A stretch of 64,000 nucleotides of DNA from Afipia sp. P52-10 (GCF_000516555.1 NZ_AZSJ01000007.1:888777-952776); one strand, 5' to 3'; positions 17,523 to 27,327 are shown, counted from the stretch's first letter. Notes: generated from the letters alone by a model not told the origin. Numbers and translations are program-made.

Positions 17523-18068
17523 TCAGTCATCCAACTGCACGGCTGTCAGCAGCGAAATCTTCGTTGGGATGCCTGGGTTGATCGTCACCAGCAGCGGATA
17601 GGGATCGGGGTTGTCGGCTTCGGAGACCGTGCGCACGCAGAAAAAGCTCGTTTCGCCGCTCGGCTTCACCTCCTCATCCTGAAACGGGTCCAAACGGCTG
17701 GCGAGGCAGCGGGCCGCATACTGAACTCTCAGATCATCCGCGGTGGCAGACGAGGCGTACTCCGCGTAGACAAACTTGGAGCGGACATCATCGTCGTCGT
17801 AAAGCACTGCGTAGAAGAGCGTATCCGGCAGCGCGGCGTGAATGCCGACACGCCCAACCGACGTGTTCTGCACATGCAGGAAATACCGTGGGTCCCAACG
17901 TCCGAATGAACCAGACGGCTTGAACGCGTGCATGAGCAGCGTGTTCAGGATCGCCAGATGCAGCGCGATCGACGCGAGCGAGGCGACCGCGATGCCGGCG
18001 ATTTGTAACGCCGTACGCACTCTACGTGACGCAGGGACGGAAGCGCCCGTCTCGACACCACCACTCAT
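17523..18068 (-). CDS. Hypothetical membrane-anchored protein
   Basis: The 181-residue product has one strong membrane segment near the N terminus (about residues 22-48, IAGIAVASLASIALHLAILN) followed by a soluble, probably periplasmic domain. That domain has conserved-looking aromatic stretches (RWDPRYFLHVQNT, ETSFFCVRTVSE) and two Cys residues. No family was recognised. Coding is supported by length, composition and a plausible membrane/soluble layout. The gene stands alone between tRNA-Ser and a gene-poor stretch. Confidence 0.65.
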   Translation of the reverse strand: MSGGVETGASVPASRRVRTALQIAGIAVASLASIALHLAILNTLLMHAFKPSGSFGRWDPRYFLHVQNTSVGRVGIHAALPDTLFYAVLYDDDDVRSKFVYAEYASSATADDLRVQYAARCLASRLDPFQDEEVKPSGETSFFCVRTVSEADNPDPYPLLVTINPGIPTKISLLTAVQLDD

Positions 18069-18426
18069 GCCAAGCCCCCAGCCACGGCATCGGACAGGCC
18101 ATCACCGAGCCGCCATGCCATGACGGGAAGAAGAGCCTTTGCTAGCTTAACGGCCTCTGAATGAGCCGTTGTATGTCCGAACGCCACTCATCAGCGACAT
18201 GCCAAGCCTGGTCCGCGGCAGCATCGACGTGGTGCCGTTATCATGCTGCCGGATACTATCCGCGCCGGCATGATGCACGTTCGCTTGAAGCCCGCCATAT
18301 AAGCGGTAGCCATACACGCGTAGGGATACGCACGACGACACGCACTCGCGACTCATATGGCAGTGCAACGAAACGCTATTTGGCAAGTTCGAACATTTGT
18401 GGAAAAGCGACGCCGAGCGTTAGCGC
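18069..18426. other. Intergenic stretch with hairpins, no gene recognised
   Basis: About 358 bases contain no convincing frame. A 6-bp stem AACGGC/GCCGTT (18149-18154 with 18165-18170) and a longer imperfect inverted repeat around 18240-18280 (ATCATG..CCGG with CCGGCATGAT) are visible. Their role is unknown. Confidence 0.4.
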
Positions 18427-18774
18427 ATGACACCAACAAATGGTTCTATCTCCTTGAAGCCCTTCAGAAAGAAAGGGGCTTGGAATGGTGTCGCGTTGAG
18501 TTGGCAAGTCGCGGTTTTGAAAATTCTGGCAGCGTCTGAAAATGGCGAGGCCCCGGTCGCGTCGATTACGCGCGATCTCTCTATCCTTGTCTCGGCGAAG
18601 GACGGATGGAGCGATCGGCTGCGCCGTTCGATCCCCTCCAATCGCCCGCGCGACATCTTCAGCGATGGCTTGGTGACACGTCCGGCTCGCGGTCGCTGGC
18701 GCATCTCGCCGGCGGGCCGCGATTATCTGCGGTCGATCGAAAACCCGTTCGACTACGAAGAAGCCGCCGAATAG
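18427..18774 (+). CDS. Small hypothetical protein, winged-helix-like
   Basis: The 115-residue product has a helical core (WQVAVLKILAASENGEAPVA) followed by RRSIPSNRPRDIFSDGLVTR and a basic 'wing' RGRWRISPAGRDYLRSIEN, which resembles the winged-helix C-terminal part found in Mrr-like and MarR-like DNA-binding domains. No strong ribosome site is seen, so the start is uncertain. Function is not recognised. A role in DNA binding is inferred only from the wing-like pattern. Confidence 0.55.
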   Translation: MTPTNGSISLKPFRKKGAWNGVALSWQVAVLKILAASENGEAPVASITRDLSILVSAKDGWSDRLRRSIPSNRPRDIFSDGLVTRPARGRWRISPAGRDYLRSIENPFDYEEAAE

Positions 18775-18909
18775 CCGGCTCAAAGCTTTCGAACAGCAAA
18801 CCGCGCGTTCAGGCCGCATTCAGCGCGCCTGCGCGATTGAAACGAGCAGCGGATGCCGATCCGGCTGCGCCGGACGGCCCGCGTTCGATTTCAGAACGGG
18901 AGGACTCCT

Positions 18910-19239
18910 ATGACGGAGACGTTTCTCGGAATTCTGTTGAGCGGTCTGTTGGCGACGGCGGTGATCGGACCGGCCCACGCCCAAGGATCAAAGCCCGCCG
19001 ATCAGGTCACTGCTGAAAAGATGACCAAGCCCGCAGCGTCGGCGAGCACCGAGGCCATCGCCGACAAAGCAGCCAAACCAACCGAGCATGCGACGTCGGA
19101 CGAAAAGGCCAAGCGCCCGCGCACGGCCTATCAGGAGAAGCTGAAGGAATGCGGCGCCAAGTGGAAGGAAGAAAAGAAGCTGACGGGTGCGAAGGGCCGC
19201 GATGCCTGGCAGGCGTTCCGCAGGAAGTGCATGAGCTAA
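18910..19239 (+). CDS. Small secreted PsiF-like protein
   Basis: A GGGAGGA ribosome site at 18898-18904 fixes the ATG at 18910, giving 109 residues. A signal peptide (cleavage near AHAQ, about residue 25) is followed by a Lys/Ala/Thr-rich low-complexity linker and a basic C-terminal motif: KLKECGAKWKEEKK ... GRDAWQAFRRKCMS. Two Cys residues bracket this short helical domain, as in PsiF-repeat and related phosphate-starvation-type proteins. The molecular function of that family is unknown. Export to the periplasm is inferred from the signal. Confidence 0.8.
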   Translation: MTETFLGILLSGLLATAVIGPAHAQGSKPADQVTAEKMTKPAASASTEAIADKAAKPTEHATSDEKAKRPRTAYQEKLKECGAKWKEEKKLTGAKGRDAWQAFRRKCMS

Positions 19240-19862
19240 GGGCACCCACCGGAGACATCACAAGATACAGACATGGTCCGGCCACGCCGGGCCATGACTA
19301 GCCGGCCAAAGACATCAGGGATCATCTAAGGAAGAGCATTCGGCCATTGGCTGAGAGGCACACAGTGCGACTGCGAACCGAGCCACCGTGAGCCCGAATC
19401 CGCACTAAGTCATTGTATTTTCCGTTCATTTTCCGATCCGCATGGGCATAGGCTGCCGTGCGGGCACGCAGATGTTGAATCGGATTTCGCGGGCGGCACT
19501 GTAACCGGCCTGCATCCGTCGGTGATCAGAACTTTGGAAAATCTCGACAAGTGCGGGCTCGACGGCGCCAAGGCCGGAGCACTCGAGGGCGTCGGCGAAC
19601 ACGTCAGGGTCGAGGTTCTCACACAGCCGGAAACGGTGGTGAAATCGCGGAAGAGCTTCCGCAAACGGAAATTGAATTCCTGCCGGGTCGGCTTTCGCCG
19701 AGAAAACTCTTCGAAATAACGAACCGGCCGCCTGACCTGATGTCTCGCCGACACCCTCTTCGTCGACTTGATCCTTAAACCTGTTCAGCTGACGCTGAAC
19801 CGGAGCAGGATCTTGTGACGGTGCCGGCGGCAAGCCGCCGGCAATTCCTTGACGGCAAGGCC
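19240..19862. other. Long intergenic stretch, no confident gene
   Basis: Frames of 100-135 residues exist on the minus strand (for example 19426-19833), but they lack a ribosome site and recognisable motifs, and different frames look equally plausible. It may hold decayed coding DNA. A GC-rich hairpin closes the right end, just past the 27-residue gene. Confidence 0.4.
19823..19842. terminator. Hairpin downstream of the AKK micro-protein gene
   Basis: An 8-bp perfect stem (GCCGGCGG / CCGCCGGC) with a CAAG loop lies about 20 bases beyond the stop codon of the minus-strand micro-protein gene, next to a second small palindrome CCTTGACGGCAAGG (19848-19861). There is no T run, so intrinsic termination is only possible. 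Confidence 0.4.
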
Positions 19863-19946
19863 TTACTTCTTCTTGGCCTTCTTCTTCGTCGCCTTCTTCG
19901 CCGTCTTCTTCGCCGTCTTCTTCGCTTTCTTCGCCTTCTTAGCCAT
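19863..19946 (-). CDS. 27-residue Lys/Ala-repeat micro-protein (histone H1-tail-like)
   Basis: A perfect AGGAGG-type ribosome site (TTCAGGAGGGCAA just before ATG 19946) leads a 27-codon frame ending in TAA at 19863. The product is almost only Lys, Ala and Thr: it starts MAKKAKKAKKTAKKTAKK and ends in KKK, with 16 lysines and no acidic residue. This is the composition of the C-terminal tails of bacterial histone H1-like and topoisomerase proteins, which bind DNA without specificity, so a nucleoid-associated role is inferred. The long 5' region contains a 10-bp stem-loop (19984-20008). The gene is too short for ordinary gene calling, and no homologue could be searched here. Confidence 0.72.
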   Translation of the reverse strand: MAKKAKKAKKTAKKTAKKATKKKAKKK

Positions 19947-19983
19947 GTTGCCCTCCTGAAGTGTGAGATGGCTCGTCAGTGTC

Positions 19984-20008
19984 GTGCACCTCGCGATTCG
20001 AGATGCAC
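19984..20008 (-). promoter_or_regulatory. Stem-loop in the presumed leader of the AKK micro-protein
   Basis: GTGCACCTCG pairs with CGAGATGCAC (one G-U wobble) around a 5-base loop, 38 bases upstream of the micro-protein start. It could be a leader element or part of a symmetric operator. No function can be assigned from sequence. Confidence 0.4.
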
Positions 20009-20563
20009 TACAATTCGATTACACTAACAGAGCAAAAAAAACACCGTGCGCCTTAAGGAAGTGTTGATGCCTGTGGCTTCGAAGTTGCGCAACGCGATCA
20101 ATGCGATGCGCGAATGAAATCGCGAAACGACAATGCACGACGCGCGAAGAAACCAAGCATTCGTTTGTCAACTTTAAAGAAATCCCTGCGGCGCAGGCAC
20201 TTCTCGATTGCAACAAAACTCTCGCAGCAAGACTCACACGAACACTGAAGAGCATCACGCATTTTAAAACGGGCGCTTCGCGGACTCTGAGTCGTCGCGA
20301 TTGGCAACGAAAAAATTTTCGAGGAAAACTCCTTCGCACCCCCGAGGCGGGGCGAAAAGCGTGCGCAAAGGCCGAATCGGTGCGCTCTCGATTCGCAAGA
20401 GAGTCGCAACAACGCGGCGCACGATGCAGTGCCGCAAGGCGTTCGCAGACGGCATCGGTGACGAACCATCGCTCCGTTTTTCGCGGTCGGACGATCGACA
20501 ACGGGAGCGTTCAGTCTCCCGAACAACGATGTGAGGGGACGATCGCTGCGATGATGCAGCCGA
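20009..20563. other. Gene-poor, relatively A-rich block of unknown role
   Basis: About 555 bases between the micro-protein leader and gatB have visibly lower GC than their neighbours and many GAA/CGA/AAA triplets. An A8 run lies near 20035-20042. A 44-codon Arg/Lys-rich frame (20114-20248; starts MKSRNDNARRAKKPSIRLST) and other basic frames exist, but none has a good ribosome site. Palindromes include CGAAAAAATTTTCG and CGGGAG/CTCCCG (20502-20507 with 20516-20521), the latter a weak candidate terminator for gatB. It may encode a small RNA or basic peptide; nothing decisive is seen. Confidence 0.45.
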
Positions 20564-22051
20564 TCAGAGGCCGAGCTTGCTCTTCAGCAAGTCGTTGACG
20601 GCTTGCGGGTTCACCTTGCCGCCGGATGCTTTCATCACCTGGCCGACAAACCAGCCGATCAACGCCGGTTTTGCCTTTGCTTGCGCCACTTTATCCGGAT
20701 TCGCGGCAATGATGTCGTCAACGACCTTCGCGATCGCGCCAAGATCGGTCACCTGCTTCATGCCGCGCGCTTCCACCAGCGCTTCCGGATCACCGCCTTC
20801 GGTCCAGACGATCTCGAACAGATCCTTGGCGATCTTGCCGGAGATCGTCCCCGCGCCGATCAGGTTGACGATGCTTGCAAGCTGCACCGACGACACCGGC
20901 GAAGATGCGATATCTTTCGCTTCCTTGTTCAGCCGCCCCGACAGCTCGTTGATCACCCAGTTGGCGGCAAGCTTTCCGTCGCGTGCGCGATCCTTCAGCC
21001 CGCCCAGCACAGCCTCGAAAAACTCTGCATTCTCACGTTCGGCGACGAGCACGCCGGCATCGTAAGGAGTCAGCGCAAAGTCCTTGATGAATCTCGCTTT
21101 CTTTTCATCCGGCAGCTCGGGAAGATGCGCCCTTAGATCATCGACGAAGCTCTGCGTGAATTCGAGCGGCAGCAGGTCGGGATCGGGAAAATACCTATAG
21201 TCGTGCGCCTCTTCCTTGGAGCGCATCGAGCGCGTCTCACCCTTGCCGGGATCGAACAGCCGCGTCTCCTGATCGATCGCGCCGCCGTCCTCGATGATTT
21301 CGATCTGTCGGCGCGCCTCGTAGTCGATCGCCTGACCGATGAAACGGATCGAATTGACGTTCTTGATTTCGCAGCGGGTGCCGAGCGGCTCGCCGGGACG
21401 GCGGACCGACACGTTGACGTCGGCGCGCAGGTTCCCCTTCTCCATATCGCCGTCGCAGGTGCCGAGGTAACGCAGGATGGAGCGCAGCTTGGTGACATAG
21501 GCGCGCGCCTGCTCCGACGAACGGATGTCGGGCTTGGATACGATTTCCATCAGCGCGACGCCGGAGCGGTTCAGGTCCACATAGGACATGCTGGGATGCT
21601 GATCGTGCAGCAACTTGCCCGCATCCTGCTCCAGATGCAGCCGCTCGATGCCAACCGTGACGGTCTCGCCATCCTCCAGATCGATCACCACCTCACCCTC
21701 GCCGACGATCGGCGACTTGAACTGGCTGATCTGATAGCCCTGCGGCAGATCGGGATAGAAGTAATTCTTTCGATCGAACACCGACTTCAGATTGATCTTT
21801 GCCTTCAATCCGAGCCCGGTGCGCACCGCCTGCCGGACGCATTCCTCGTTGATCACCGGCAACATGCCCGGCATCGCGGCGTCGATCAGCGACACCTGGT
21901 TGTTCGGCGCTCCGCCGAACACCGTCGCGGCCCCGGAGAACAGCTTGGCATTCGACGTCACCTGGGCATGGATCTCCATGCCGATGACGACTTCCCAGTC
22001 GCCGGTTGCGCCGCGGATCAATTTCGAAGACGTTTTCACGGGTGCGTTCAT
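20564..22051 (-). CDS. gatB: Aspartyl/glutamyl-tRNA(Asn/Gln) amidotransferase subunit B
   Basis: The 495-residue subunit (start [14 protein letters not shown]; in-frame sequence upstream is not GatB-like) is of normal length. It has the cradle domain with [30 protein letters not shown] and [20 protein letters not shown], then the helical and YqeY-like tail ending [19 protein letters not shown]. GatB phosphorylates and then amidates mischarged Glu-tRNA(Gln)/Asp-tRNA(Asn) using ammonia channelled from GatA. It is the last gene of a leftward group that contains gatC and gatA, separated from gatA by a patatin lipoprotein gene. Confidence 0.97.
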   Translation of the reverse strand: MNAPVKTSSKLIRGATGDWEVVIGMEIHAQVTSNAKLFSGAATVFGGAPNNQVSLIDAAMPGMLPVINEECVRQAVRTGLGLKAKINLKSVFDRKNYFYPDLPQGYQISQFKSPIVGEGEVVIDLEDGETVTVGIERLHLEQDAGKLLHDQHPSMSYVDLNRSGVALMEIVSKPDIRSSEQARAYVTKLRSILRYLGTCDGDMEKGNLRADVNVSVRRPGEPLGTRCEIKNVNSIRFIGQAIDYEARRQIEIIEDGGAIDQETRLFDPGKGETRSMRSKEEAHDYRYFPDPDLLPLEFTQSFVDDLRAHLPELPDEKKARFIKDFALTPYDAGVLVAERENAEFFEAVLGGLKDRARDGKLAANWVINELSGRLNKEAKDIASSPVSSVQLASIVNLIGAGTISGKIAKDLFEIVWTEGGDPEALVEARGMKQVTDLGAIAKVVDDIIAANPDKVAQAKAKPALIGWFVGQVMKASGGKVNPQAVNDLLKSKLGL

Positions 22052-22101
22052 CGCCGCGCTTTTACCCTCTCGAAGGGGCGGAGAAAACCCCCGCAACGCA
22101 A

Positions 22102-23478
22102 TCAAAGTCCAGCGAGGAAGCCCCGTACCACCGAGCTCGCCCGCAGCGCATCCCGCCCGGCCGCAATCACTTCCTCGACCTGGGCTGGCGGAAGCTGGAA
22201 ACGGGTCGGGACCGCTTCGAGCTGAGCGGCACGCGCCGGCTCGAGCTCGCTGAAGCTGATCCGGCCGATGAAGAACTTCAGATCGCGGCAATTCCAGCCC
22301 GGCCGCACCCCGAGCCTTGTCCGCTCCGCGGCCGACAACCCACAGCGCCAGCGGATCAGCGCCGCCTGCCAGTCGGTCATCGTGCGGTTGAAGGCCGTGT
22401 AGCTCGCGCTGACGCTTGCATCCATCGTCGTATCGATCGCGGCCTTCACGAGCTCCAGGCCGCCCGGTCCTTCGACCGTGTTGATCCAGTCGCCGGTCAG
22501 GCCGGTCTTGGCATCGACCACCAGAAACAACAGCCGCCGCAGCTTCACCGCCTGCGCCGCAGTCAGCGGACCATAGGGCGTCTCGGACGATTCCCGCTCC
22601 ACTGTCAGACCTGACAGGCCATAATTATCGACAAGTCCGCCATCGAGCAGCTTGATGAAAGGCACGGCGCCTTCGCGATACCTGCCGATCGCATCGGCGT
22701 AGGCGGTCAGCATCGGCGAGGTGTTGCGCTGCGTGCGTGCGCGTGAGACCCAGCGCGGCAACGGGTCGTTACATGTCCCGGGGAACGCCTGCACCACCAC
22801 CGGCGCAAAGGCGAGCGGCACCGCGGCGGAAGCTGCGACCGCGTTCGACAGCGGATAGGCGGACAGGTCACTGCAGATCGCGGTGAAGGCGGTCGTGCTG
22901 AAGATGAAGGGGGTGCGATTGTAGATATCGGAGGCGTTGATCCAGACCATCGGACGCTTACCGCCGATCAGGTTGCCGAACGTGGCTCCGTTGAACAGGT
23001 TGGCATCAAGCCAGCGCGTGAATCCGGTCTGATCGTTGACGCCGCCGCCCAATGCCCGACCGAGCGTGCCGAGCGAGACGGTCGTGGTCAGACTCTCTTC
23101 TGCATTGCGGAGCAGAAACCGTTCGCGGAAATCGGCGAGCGCATCCCGCATCCTCAGCCCGTAATAGGCGGCGGTCACTGATCCGCCGGACACGCCCGAG
23201 ATGAAGCCGACGCGATCGACCAGCGCGCCTTGCGCGCCACGCACCGGAATGCGGTTCATCTCCTCGAGCACGCCGAATGAAAATGCTGCAGCTCTCGTCC
23301 CCCCTCCAGAGAAGGCAAGCCCGACCGCGGTATCGTCAATGTCACCTTGGCTTTCGAGGCCGATATTCAGCTTCTCGACAACGCTTCCGTTCGCCGGAAT
23401 GTTGACGGGCATGTTGTAGATGGTCGCGCACCCGACAAGCGTGGTGCACGCCAGCAGTATCGACACAATACGACGCAT
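22102..23478 (-). CDS. Patatin-like phospholipase lipoprotein
   Basis: ATG 23478 gives 458 residues with a lipoprotein signal (lipobox TLVGC, Cys17). The patatin fold is clear: oxyanion loop [14 protein letters not shown] (about 53-66), nucleophile elbow ISGVSGGSV (Ser97) and the catalytic Asp in [12 protein letters not shown]. Such enzymes are serine acyl hydrolases acting on lipids; here it should be anchored to the periplasmic side of a membrane. It lies 50 bases before gatB and 175 bases after gatA on the same strand, so it may be co-transcribed with gatB, but no functional link is known. Confidence 0.92.
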   Translation of the reverse strand: MRRIVSILLACTTLVGCATIYNMPVNIPANGSVVEKLNIGLESQGDIDDTAVGLAFSGGGTRAAAFSFGVLEEMNRIPVRGAQGALVDRVGFISGVSGGSVTAAYYGLRMRDALADFRERFLLRNAEESLTTTVSLGTLGRALGGGVNDQTGFTRWLDANLFNGATFGNLIGGKRPMVWINASDIYNRTPFIFSTTAFTAICSDLSAYPLSNAVAASAAVPLAFAPVVVQAFPGTCNDPLPRWVSRARTQRNTSPMLTAYADAIGRYREGAVPFIKLLDGGLVDNYGLSGLTVERESSETPYGPLTAAQAVKLRRLLFLVVDAKTGLTGDWINTVEGPGGLELVKAAIDTTMDASVSASYTAFNRTMTDWQAALIRWRCGLSAAERTRLGVRPGWNCRDLKFFIGRISFSELEPARAAQLEAVPTRFQLPPAQVEEVIAAGRDALRASSVVRGFLAGL

Positions 23479-23653
23479 ACCGAACGACCCGACCTTCGCC
23501 GGAGAGCCAAGGGCCGGGAACCCCTCTGACAAGACTACGAGACGCTAACAGGGAACACTTAATCGTCCCCATACGCATCGTGAGCATGGTTAATATGTGG
23601 CGGATGTTGGCCGGAACGCGAGCGCCTTCGTCGCAGGAAACCGAAACCGGCCG

Positions 23654-25129
23654 CTACCACCACCGCTTCGGCGAAAAACGGCCCGCCGCCTGCTCGATCA
23701 CCTCACCGAGCGAGAACAGCGTTTCCTCGTCGAACGGGCGGCCGATCAGTTGCAGGCCGAGTGGCAGCCCCTGAGCGTCGGTGCCCGCGGGAACCGCAAT
23801 ACCGGGCAGCCCCGCCATATTCACCGTCACGGTGAAGATGTCGTTGAGGTACATCTCGACCGGGTCGGCCTTCCCCTTCTCGCCGACGCCAAAAGCAGCC
23901 GATGGCGTCGCCGGGGTCAGGATCGCCTGCACGCCTTTGGCGAAGCAGTCCTCGAAATCCTTCTTGATCAGCGTCCGCACCTTCTGCGCCCGCAGATAGT
24001 AGGCATCGTAATAGCCCGCTGACAGAACGTAGGTGCCGATCATGACACGACGGCGCACTTCCGCACCGAAACCCGCGGCTCGCGTATTCTCGTACATGTC
24101 GACGATATTGCGGCCCTGCTCGCGCAGGCCGTAACGCACGCCGTCGTAACGCGCGAGGTTGGACGACGCCTCCGCCGGCGCAACGATGTAGTACGCCGGC
24201 AGCGCGTACTTCGTGTGCGGCAGCGACACTTCGACAAGCTCAGCGCCCGCAGCCTTCAACCACTCCGCACCCTGCGCCCACAGCTTGTTGATCTCACCCG
24301 GCATACCATCGAGGCGATATTCCTTCGGAATGCCGATCTTCATGCCCTTGACCGACTTGCCGACGGCCGCTTCGAAATCCGGCACCGGCACATTGACCGA
24401 GGTGGTATCCTTCGGATCGTGCCCCGACATCGAACGCATCAGGATCGCGGCATCGCGCACGGTCTTCGCCACAGGCCCAGCCTGATCGAGCGAAGACGCG
24501 AACGCAACGATCCCCCAACGCGAGCAGCGGCCGTAGGTCGGTTTGATGCCGACGATGCCCGCGAACGACGCCGGCTGACGGATCGAACCGCCAGTGTCGG
24601 TTGCGGTCGCACCGAGACACAGATTGGCAGCCACCGCCGCCGCCGAACCACCGGACGAGCCGCCAGGTACGAGCGCGGTCGCATCGCCCGCGCGCCGCCA
24701 GGGGTTCACGACCGGCCCGAAACACGACGTCTCGTTCGACGACCCCATCGCGAACTCGTCGTTGTTGAGCTTGCCGAGCAGCACGGCTCCGTCGCGCCAG
24801 AGCTGCGACGTCACGGTGGATTCGTACGGCGGCACGAAGTTGCCGAGGATCTTCGAACAGGCGGTGGTGCGGATCCCTTCGGTCGCGAACAGGTCCTTGA
24901 TGCCGAGCGGAATGCCGTTCAGTGGCGCCCCCTCGCCCTTTCCGATCCTCTCGTCGGCTGCTCGCGCCATCTCGCGCGCACGATCATGCGTCGTCAGCAC
25001 GTAGGCATTGAGCGCCTGCGCCTGATCGATCGCCGTCAGGTGGGCATCGGTCAATTCCAGCGACGTAAAGGATTTCTTGGCGAGACCCTCGCGGGCCTCC
25101 GCCAGCGTCAGCGACGTCAGGTCAGTCAT
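23654..25129 (-). CDS. gatA: Aspartyl/glutamyl-tRNA(Asn/Gln) amidotransferase subunit A
   Basis: The 491-residue protein is an amidase-signature enzyme with the Ser-cisSer-Lys triad visible: Lys78 in LGIKDLF, cis-Ser158 in VPGGSSGGS and nucleophile Ser182 in [10 protein letters not shown]. It hydrolyses glutamine and supplies ammonia to GatB for the indirect synthesis of Gln-tRNA(Gln) and Asn-tRNA(Asn). Its ATG overlaps the stop of a 78-residue gene (ATGA), indicating translational coupling. Confidence 0.97.
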   Translation of the reverse strand: MTDLTSLTLAEAREGLAKKSFTSLELTDAHLTAIDQAQALNAYVLTTHDRAREMARAADERIGKGEGAPLNGIPLGIKDLFATEGIRTTACSKILGNFVPPYESTVTSQLWRDGAVLLGKLNNDEFAMGSSNETSCFGPVVNPWRRAGDATALVPGGSSGGSAAAVAANLCLGATATDTGGSIRQPASFAGIVGIKPTYGRCSRWGIVAFASSLDQAGPVAKTVRDAAILMRSMSGHDPKDTTSVNVPVPDFEAAVGKSVKGMKIGIPKEYRLDGMPGEINKLWAQGAEWLKAAGAELVEVSLPHTKYALPAYYIVAPAEASSNLARYDGVRYGLREQGRNIVDMYENTRAAGFGAEVRRRVMIGTYVLSAGYYDAYYLRAQKVRTLIKKDFEDCFAKGVQAILTPATPSAAFGVGEKGKADPVEMYLNDIFTVTVNMAGLPGIAVPAGTDAQGLPLGLQLIGRPFDEETLFSLGEVIEQAAGRFSPKRWW

Positions 25130-25362
25130 TTCTCGTTGTCAGCTGGAGAGCAGAAGAAGGAGGATGAAGGCGTGTGCGTGGACAGCGTCTTGTCGTCGTC
25201 CCACGGATTGCGATTCCAGCGGGCGGCGGCATCCTTCTCGAGCTGGTTGAGAATCTCGTCCATGGCCTTGTCGGGATCGGCCATCTTACCCGCCCGCTCC
25301 TGGGCATCGATGTAGTTCATGTAGGCCTGATAGGCTTTCTCGTCCTGGCACAGCATGCACAT
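25126..25362 (-). CDS. Small CxxC protein between gatC and gatA, unknown function
   Basis: Using ATG 25362 the product has 78 residues: [20 protein letters not shown], a charged helical middle ([20 protein letters not shown]) and a Ser/Thr-rich tail. The Cys2-x-x-Cys5 pair at the extreme N terminus could bind metal or form a disulfide. It begins 10 bases after gatC and ends in a 4-base ATGA overlap with gatA, so it is almost certainly translated and coupled to the amidotransferase subunits. A longer upstream start (25440) would overlap gatC and is rejected. No family function was recognised. Confidence 0.78.
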   Translation of the reverse strand: MCMLCQDEKAYQAYMNYIDAQERAGKMADPDKAMDEILNQLEKDAAARWNRNPWDDDKTLSTHTPSSSFFCSPADNEK

Positions 25363-25372
25363 GACACGATCC

Positions 25373-25660
25373 CTATTCGACGACCTTCGGCACCAGGAAG
25401 AAATGCTCTTCCGTAGCCGGCGCGTTGGCAACAATGGCATCGGCGATGCCGCCGTCGGTCACCTTGTCCTCGCGCTTCTTCATCTCCATCGGCGTCACCG
25501 ACGTCATCGGCTCAACGCCTTCAACATTAACCTCGGCAAGCTGCTCGACAAATGCCAGCATGGCGTTGATCTCGCCCTGCAGGTGAGCCACTTCCTCGTC
25601 CTTGACCGCGATCCGCGCCAGGTGCGCGATCCGCCGGGTCGTGGCTGCATCGACTGCCAT
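25373..25660 (-). CDS. gatC: Aspartyl/glutamyl-tRNA(Asn/Gln) amidotransferase subunit C
   Basis: This 95-residue protein ([20 protein letters not shown]) has the family pattern: two helices, a loop with [20 protein letters not shown] and the C-terminal [12 protein letters not shown] ending. GatC is the small clamp that joins GatA and GatB. GGAG lies 9-10 bases before ATG 25660, which supports this start over one 12 codons upstream. It is the first gene of the leftward gat cluster, with a candidate promoter about 40 bases upstream. Confidence 0.96.
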   Translation of the reverse strand: MAVDAATTRRIAHLARIAVKDEEVAHLQGEINAMLAFVEQLAEVNVEGVEPMTSVTPMEMKKREDKVTDGGIADAIVANAPATEEHFFLVPKVVE

Positions 25661-25699
25661 ATATAATGTCTCCGGTCCCGAGAGGGATACTCCCACCGG

Positions 25700-25728
25700 C
25701 TATAACAGACTTGGCTTTTGCACCGCAA
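25700..25728 (-). promoter_or_regulatory. Candidate sigma-70 promoter of the gat operon
   Basis: On the minus strand TTGCGG (25728-25723), a 17-base spacer and TTATAG (25705-25700) precede gatC by 40 bases. The match is partial and unproven, but spacing and position are right. Confidence 0.4.
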
Positions 25729-25832
25729 CCGCATGGCCGCGAAAAGGAGGCGACGGCCTCCAAAAAGGTGATGCCGAACAAGGGGATGAGCCAAAGCCCT
25801 GATATGGCTCGGGCATCAGCTCAGATAGCTGA

Positions 25833-26909
25833 TCAGCCGCTCATCTGGCTCAAGCGTGTCAGTGCCGCCCCCGCCAGCTCCCGAGTCAGGTCGGCCGCCG
25901 GCATCTCCCGGCCAAGCCGTAGCGCCTGCCCCGCCCACAGGTTGGTGAAATCGGTCTTCCCCAGCTTTTCCGCGGCTAGCTTCAGCGGCCCCATCGCGGT
26001 CGCCGCATGGGGGAATGGCGGCGCCTCCGCAGCGACCGGACCGACTTCGCGCATGACGCGGTTGGCGACGCCGCGCGCCGGACGGCCGGTCATGACGTTG
26101 GTGATCACCGTGGAGTCGTCATCGGCATCGGCCAGCACCTTGCGCGCCAGCGCGCTGACCTTCGATTCCGGCGTACGCAGATAGGCTGTGCCGACCTGCA
26201 CGCCCGCTGCGCCAAGCGCCAGCGCCGCGGCGATGCCGCGGCCGTCAGCGATCCCGCCAGCGGCGATCACCGGCACCCGCACCGCGTCCACCACCTGCGG
26301 CACCAGCGCGAAGGTGCCGGGCTGATGGGCGATGCTCTCGGTCAGGAACATCCCGCGATGGCCACCGGCCTCTGCGCCCTGCGCGATGATCACGTCGGCA
26401 CCGTTCGCCTCCAGCCACATCGCTTCGCGCACGATCGTCGCCGCGCCCACGACGATGCAGCCCGCATCCTTCACCCGCTTCAACAGCGCCTTGTCGGGCA
26501 AACCGAAGTGAAAGCTGACGACTTTCGGCCGCAGCTCTTCGACCAACGCGCACATCGCCGCGTCGAACGGCGCGCGGTTTGCGGCCGCGATATCCGCATT
26601 CGGATCGAGGCCGTGCTCCTGGAAATAAGACGCCAGGCGCTTGCGCCAGCGTGCGTCCTGCTCCGAGGTCATGCTGACGGCCGTATGGGAGAAGAAGTTC
26701 ATGTTGAGGGGCGCCGACACGCGCTGGCGGAAGATGTTCACCTGTTCGCGCGCCTTCTCGACCGAGATCATCGCACACGGCAGCGATGCCAGCGCGCCAC
26801 CCTGAGCCGCGCCGATCATGATGTCGACGTCCTGCACGCCGGCCATCGGCGCCTGCACGATGGGGACCTCGATACCAAACAGGTCGAGCAGTCTGCGATC
26901 CGGCCACAT
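25833..26909 (-). CDS. Nitronate monooxygenase-like FMN enzyme
   Basis: A 358-residue TIM-barrel flavoprotein of the 2-nitropropane dioxygenase/NMO family. Features are PIVQAPMAGVQDVDIMIGAA near the start, AQGAEAGGHRGMF (about 180-192) with the His near the flavin, VIAAGGIADGRGIAAALALG (about 219-238) and VQVGTAYLRTPES. These bind the FMN phosphate and match the family closely. Such enzymes oxidise alkyl nitronates or act as related flavin oxidoreductases. It is transcribed leftward, divergent from ruvX across a 418-base gap. Confidence 0.93.
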   Translation of the reverse strand: MWPDRRLLDLFGIEVPIVQAPMAGVQDVDIMIGAAQGGALASLPCAMISVEKAREQVNIFRQRVSAPLNMNFFSHTAVSMTSEQDARWRKRLASYFQEHGLDPNADIAAANRAPFDAAMCALVEELRPKVVSFHFGLPDKALLKRVKDAGCIVVGAATIVREAMWLEANGADVIIAQGAEAGGHRGMFLTESIAHQPGTFALVPQVVDAVRVPVIAAGGIADGRGIAAALALGAAGVQVGTAYLRTPESKVSALARKVLADADDDSTVITNVMTGRPARGVANRVMREVGPVAAEAPPFPHAATAMGPLKLAAEKLGKTDFTNLWAGQALRLGREMPAADLTRELAGAALTRLSQMSG

Positions 26910-27327
26910 CGGGCGAACTCCTTAGCGTTGGCGCATTGATCAATCTGGGCATCGGACTCCCCGACCGCCACAGTGCGCGACGACGCGCAATGTCCGTCTG
27001 GCGCCATGAGCCCGGTTGTCCGAAGGTCCCGAAGGCCGCAGCACTGCAGCGCAAATCATCATCGAGAACGGGCGCATTGTGCCGACGGATTGCACTGCGG
27101 CAAGATATTCGTTGCACAAGTCCGGATTGCAGTGCGCACATGAACCCGACTTTCGTTGCAGCCATCCATCGCGCGGCTTGATGGCTTCCATCACAGCCCG
27201 CGATCACTCTCCGGCCGATCCGGCGTCCTCACCAGCCAAAACGCCGCTTCGGAACACTCTTCGATTTCGCGCGGGATGACGGCGGCTTTCCCTATGCAGG
27301 GCCGCAGGCCGGTGTTAGGCAGACTCC
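26910..27327. other. Divergent intergenic stretch, no gene recognised
   Basis: These 418 bases lie between the NMO-like gene and ruvX. Frames present are short or arginine-rich in non-coding fashion. Promoters for both neighbours must lie here, but none stands out. Confidence 0.4.

Noticed and set aside
19426-19833. 135-codon minus-strand frame beside the AKK micro-protein
   Set aside because: No ribosome site, no motif, and competing frames are equally plausible; left as unassigned.
20101-20598. 165-codon plus-strand frame running into gatB
   Set aside because: Overlaps the 3' end of gatB antisense and has low-quality, basic composition; not accepted as a gene.
21203-22225. 340-codon plus-strand frame opposite gatB
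   Set aside because: Shadow of gatB, no family features.
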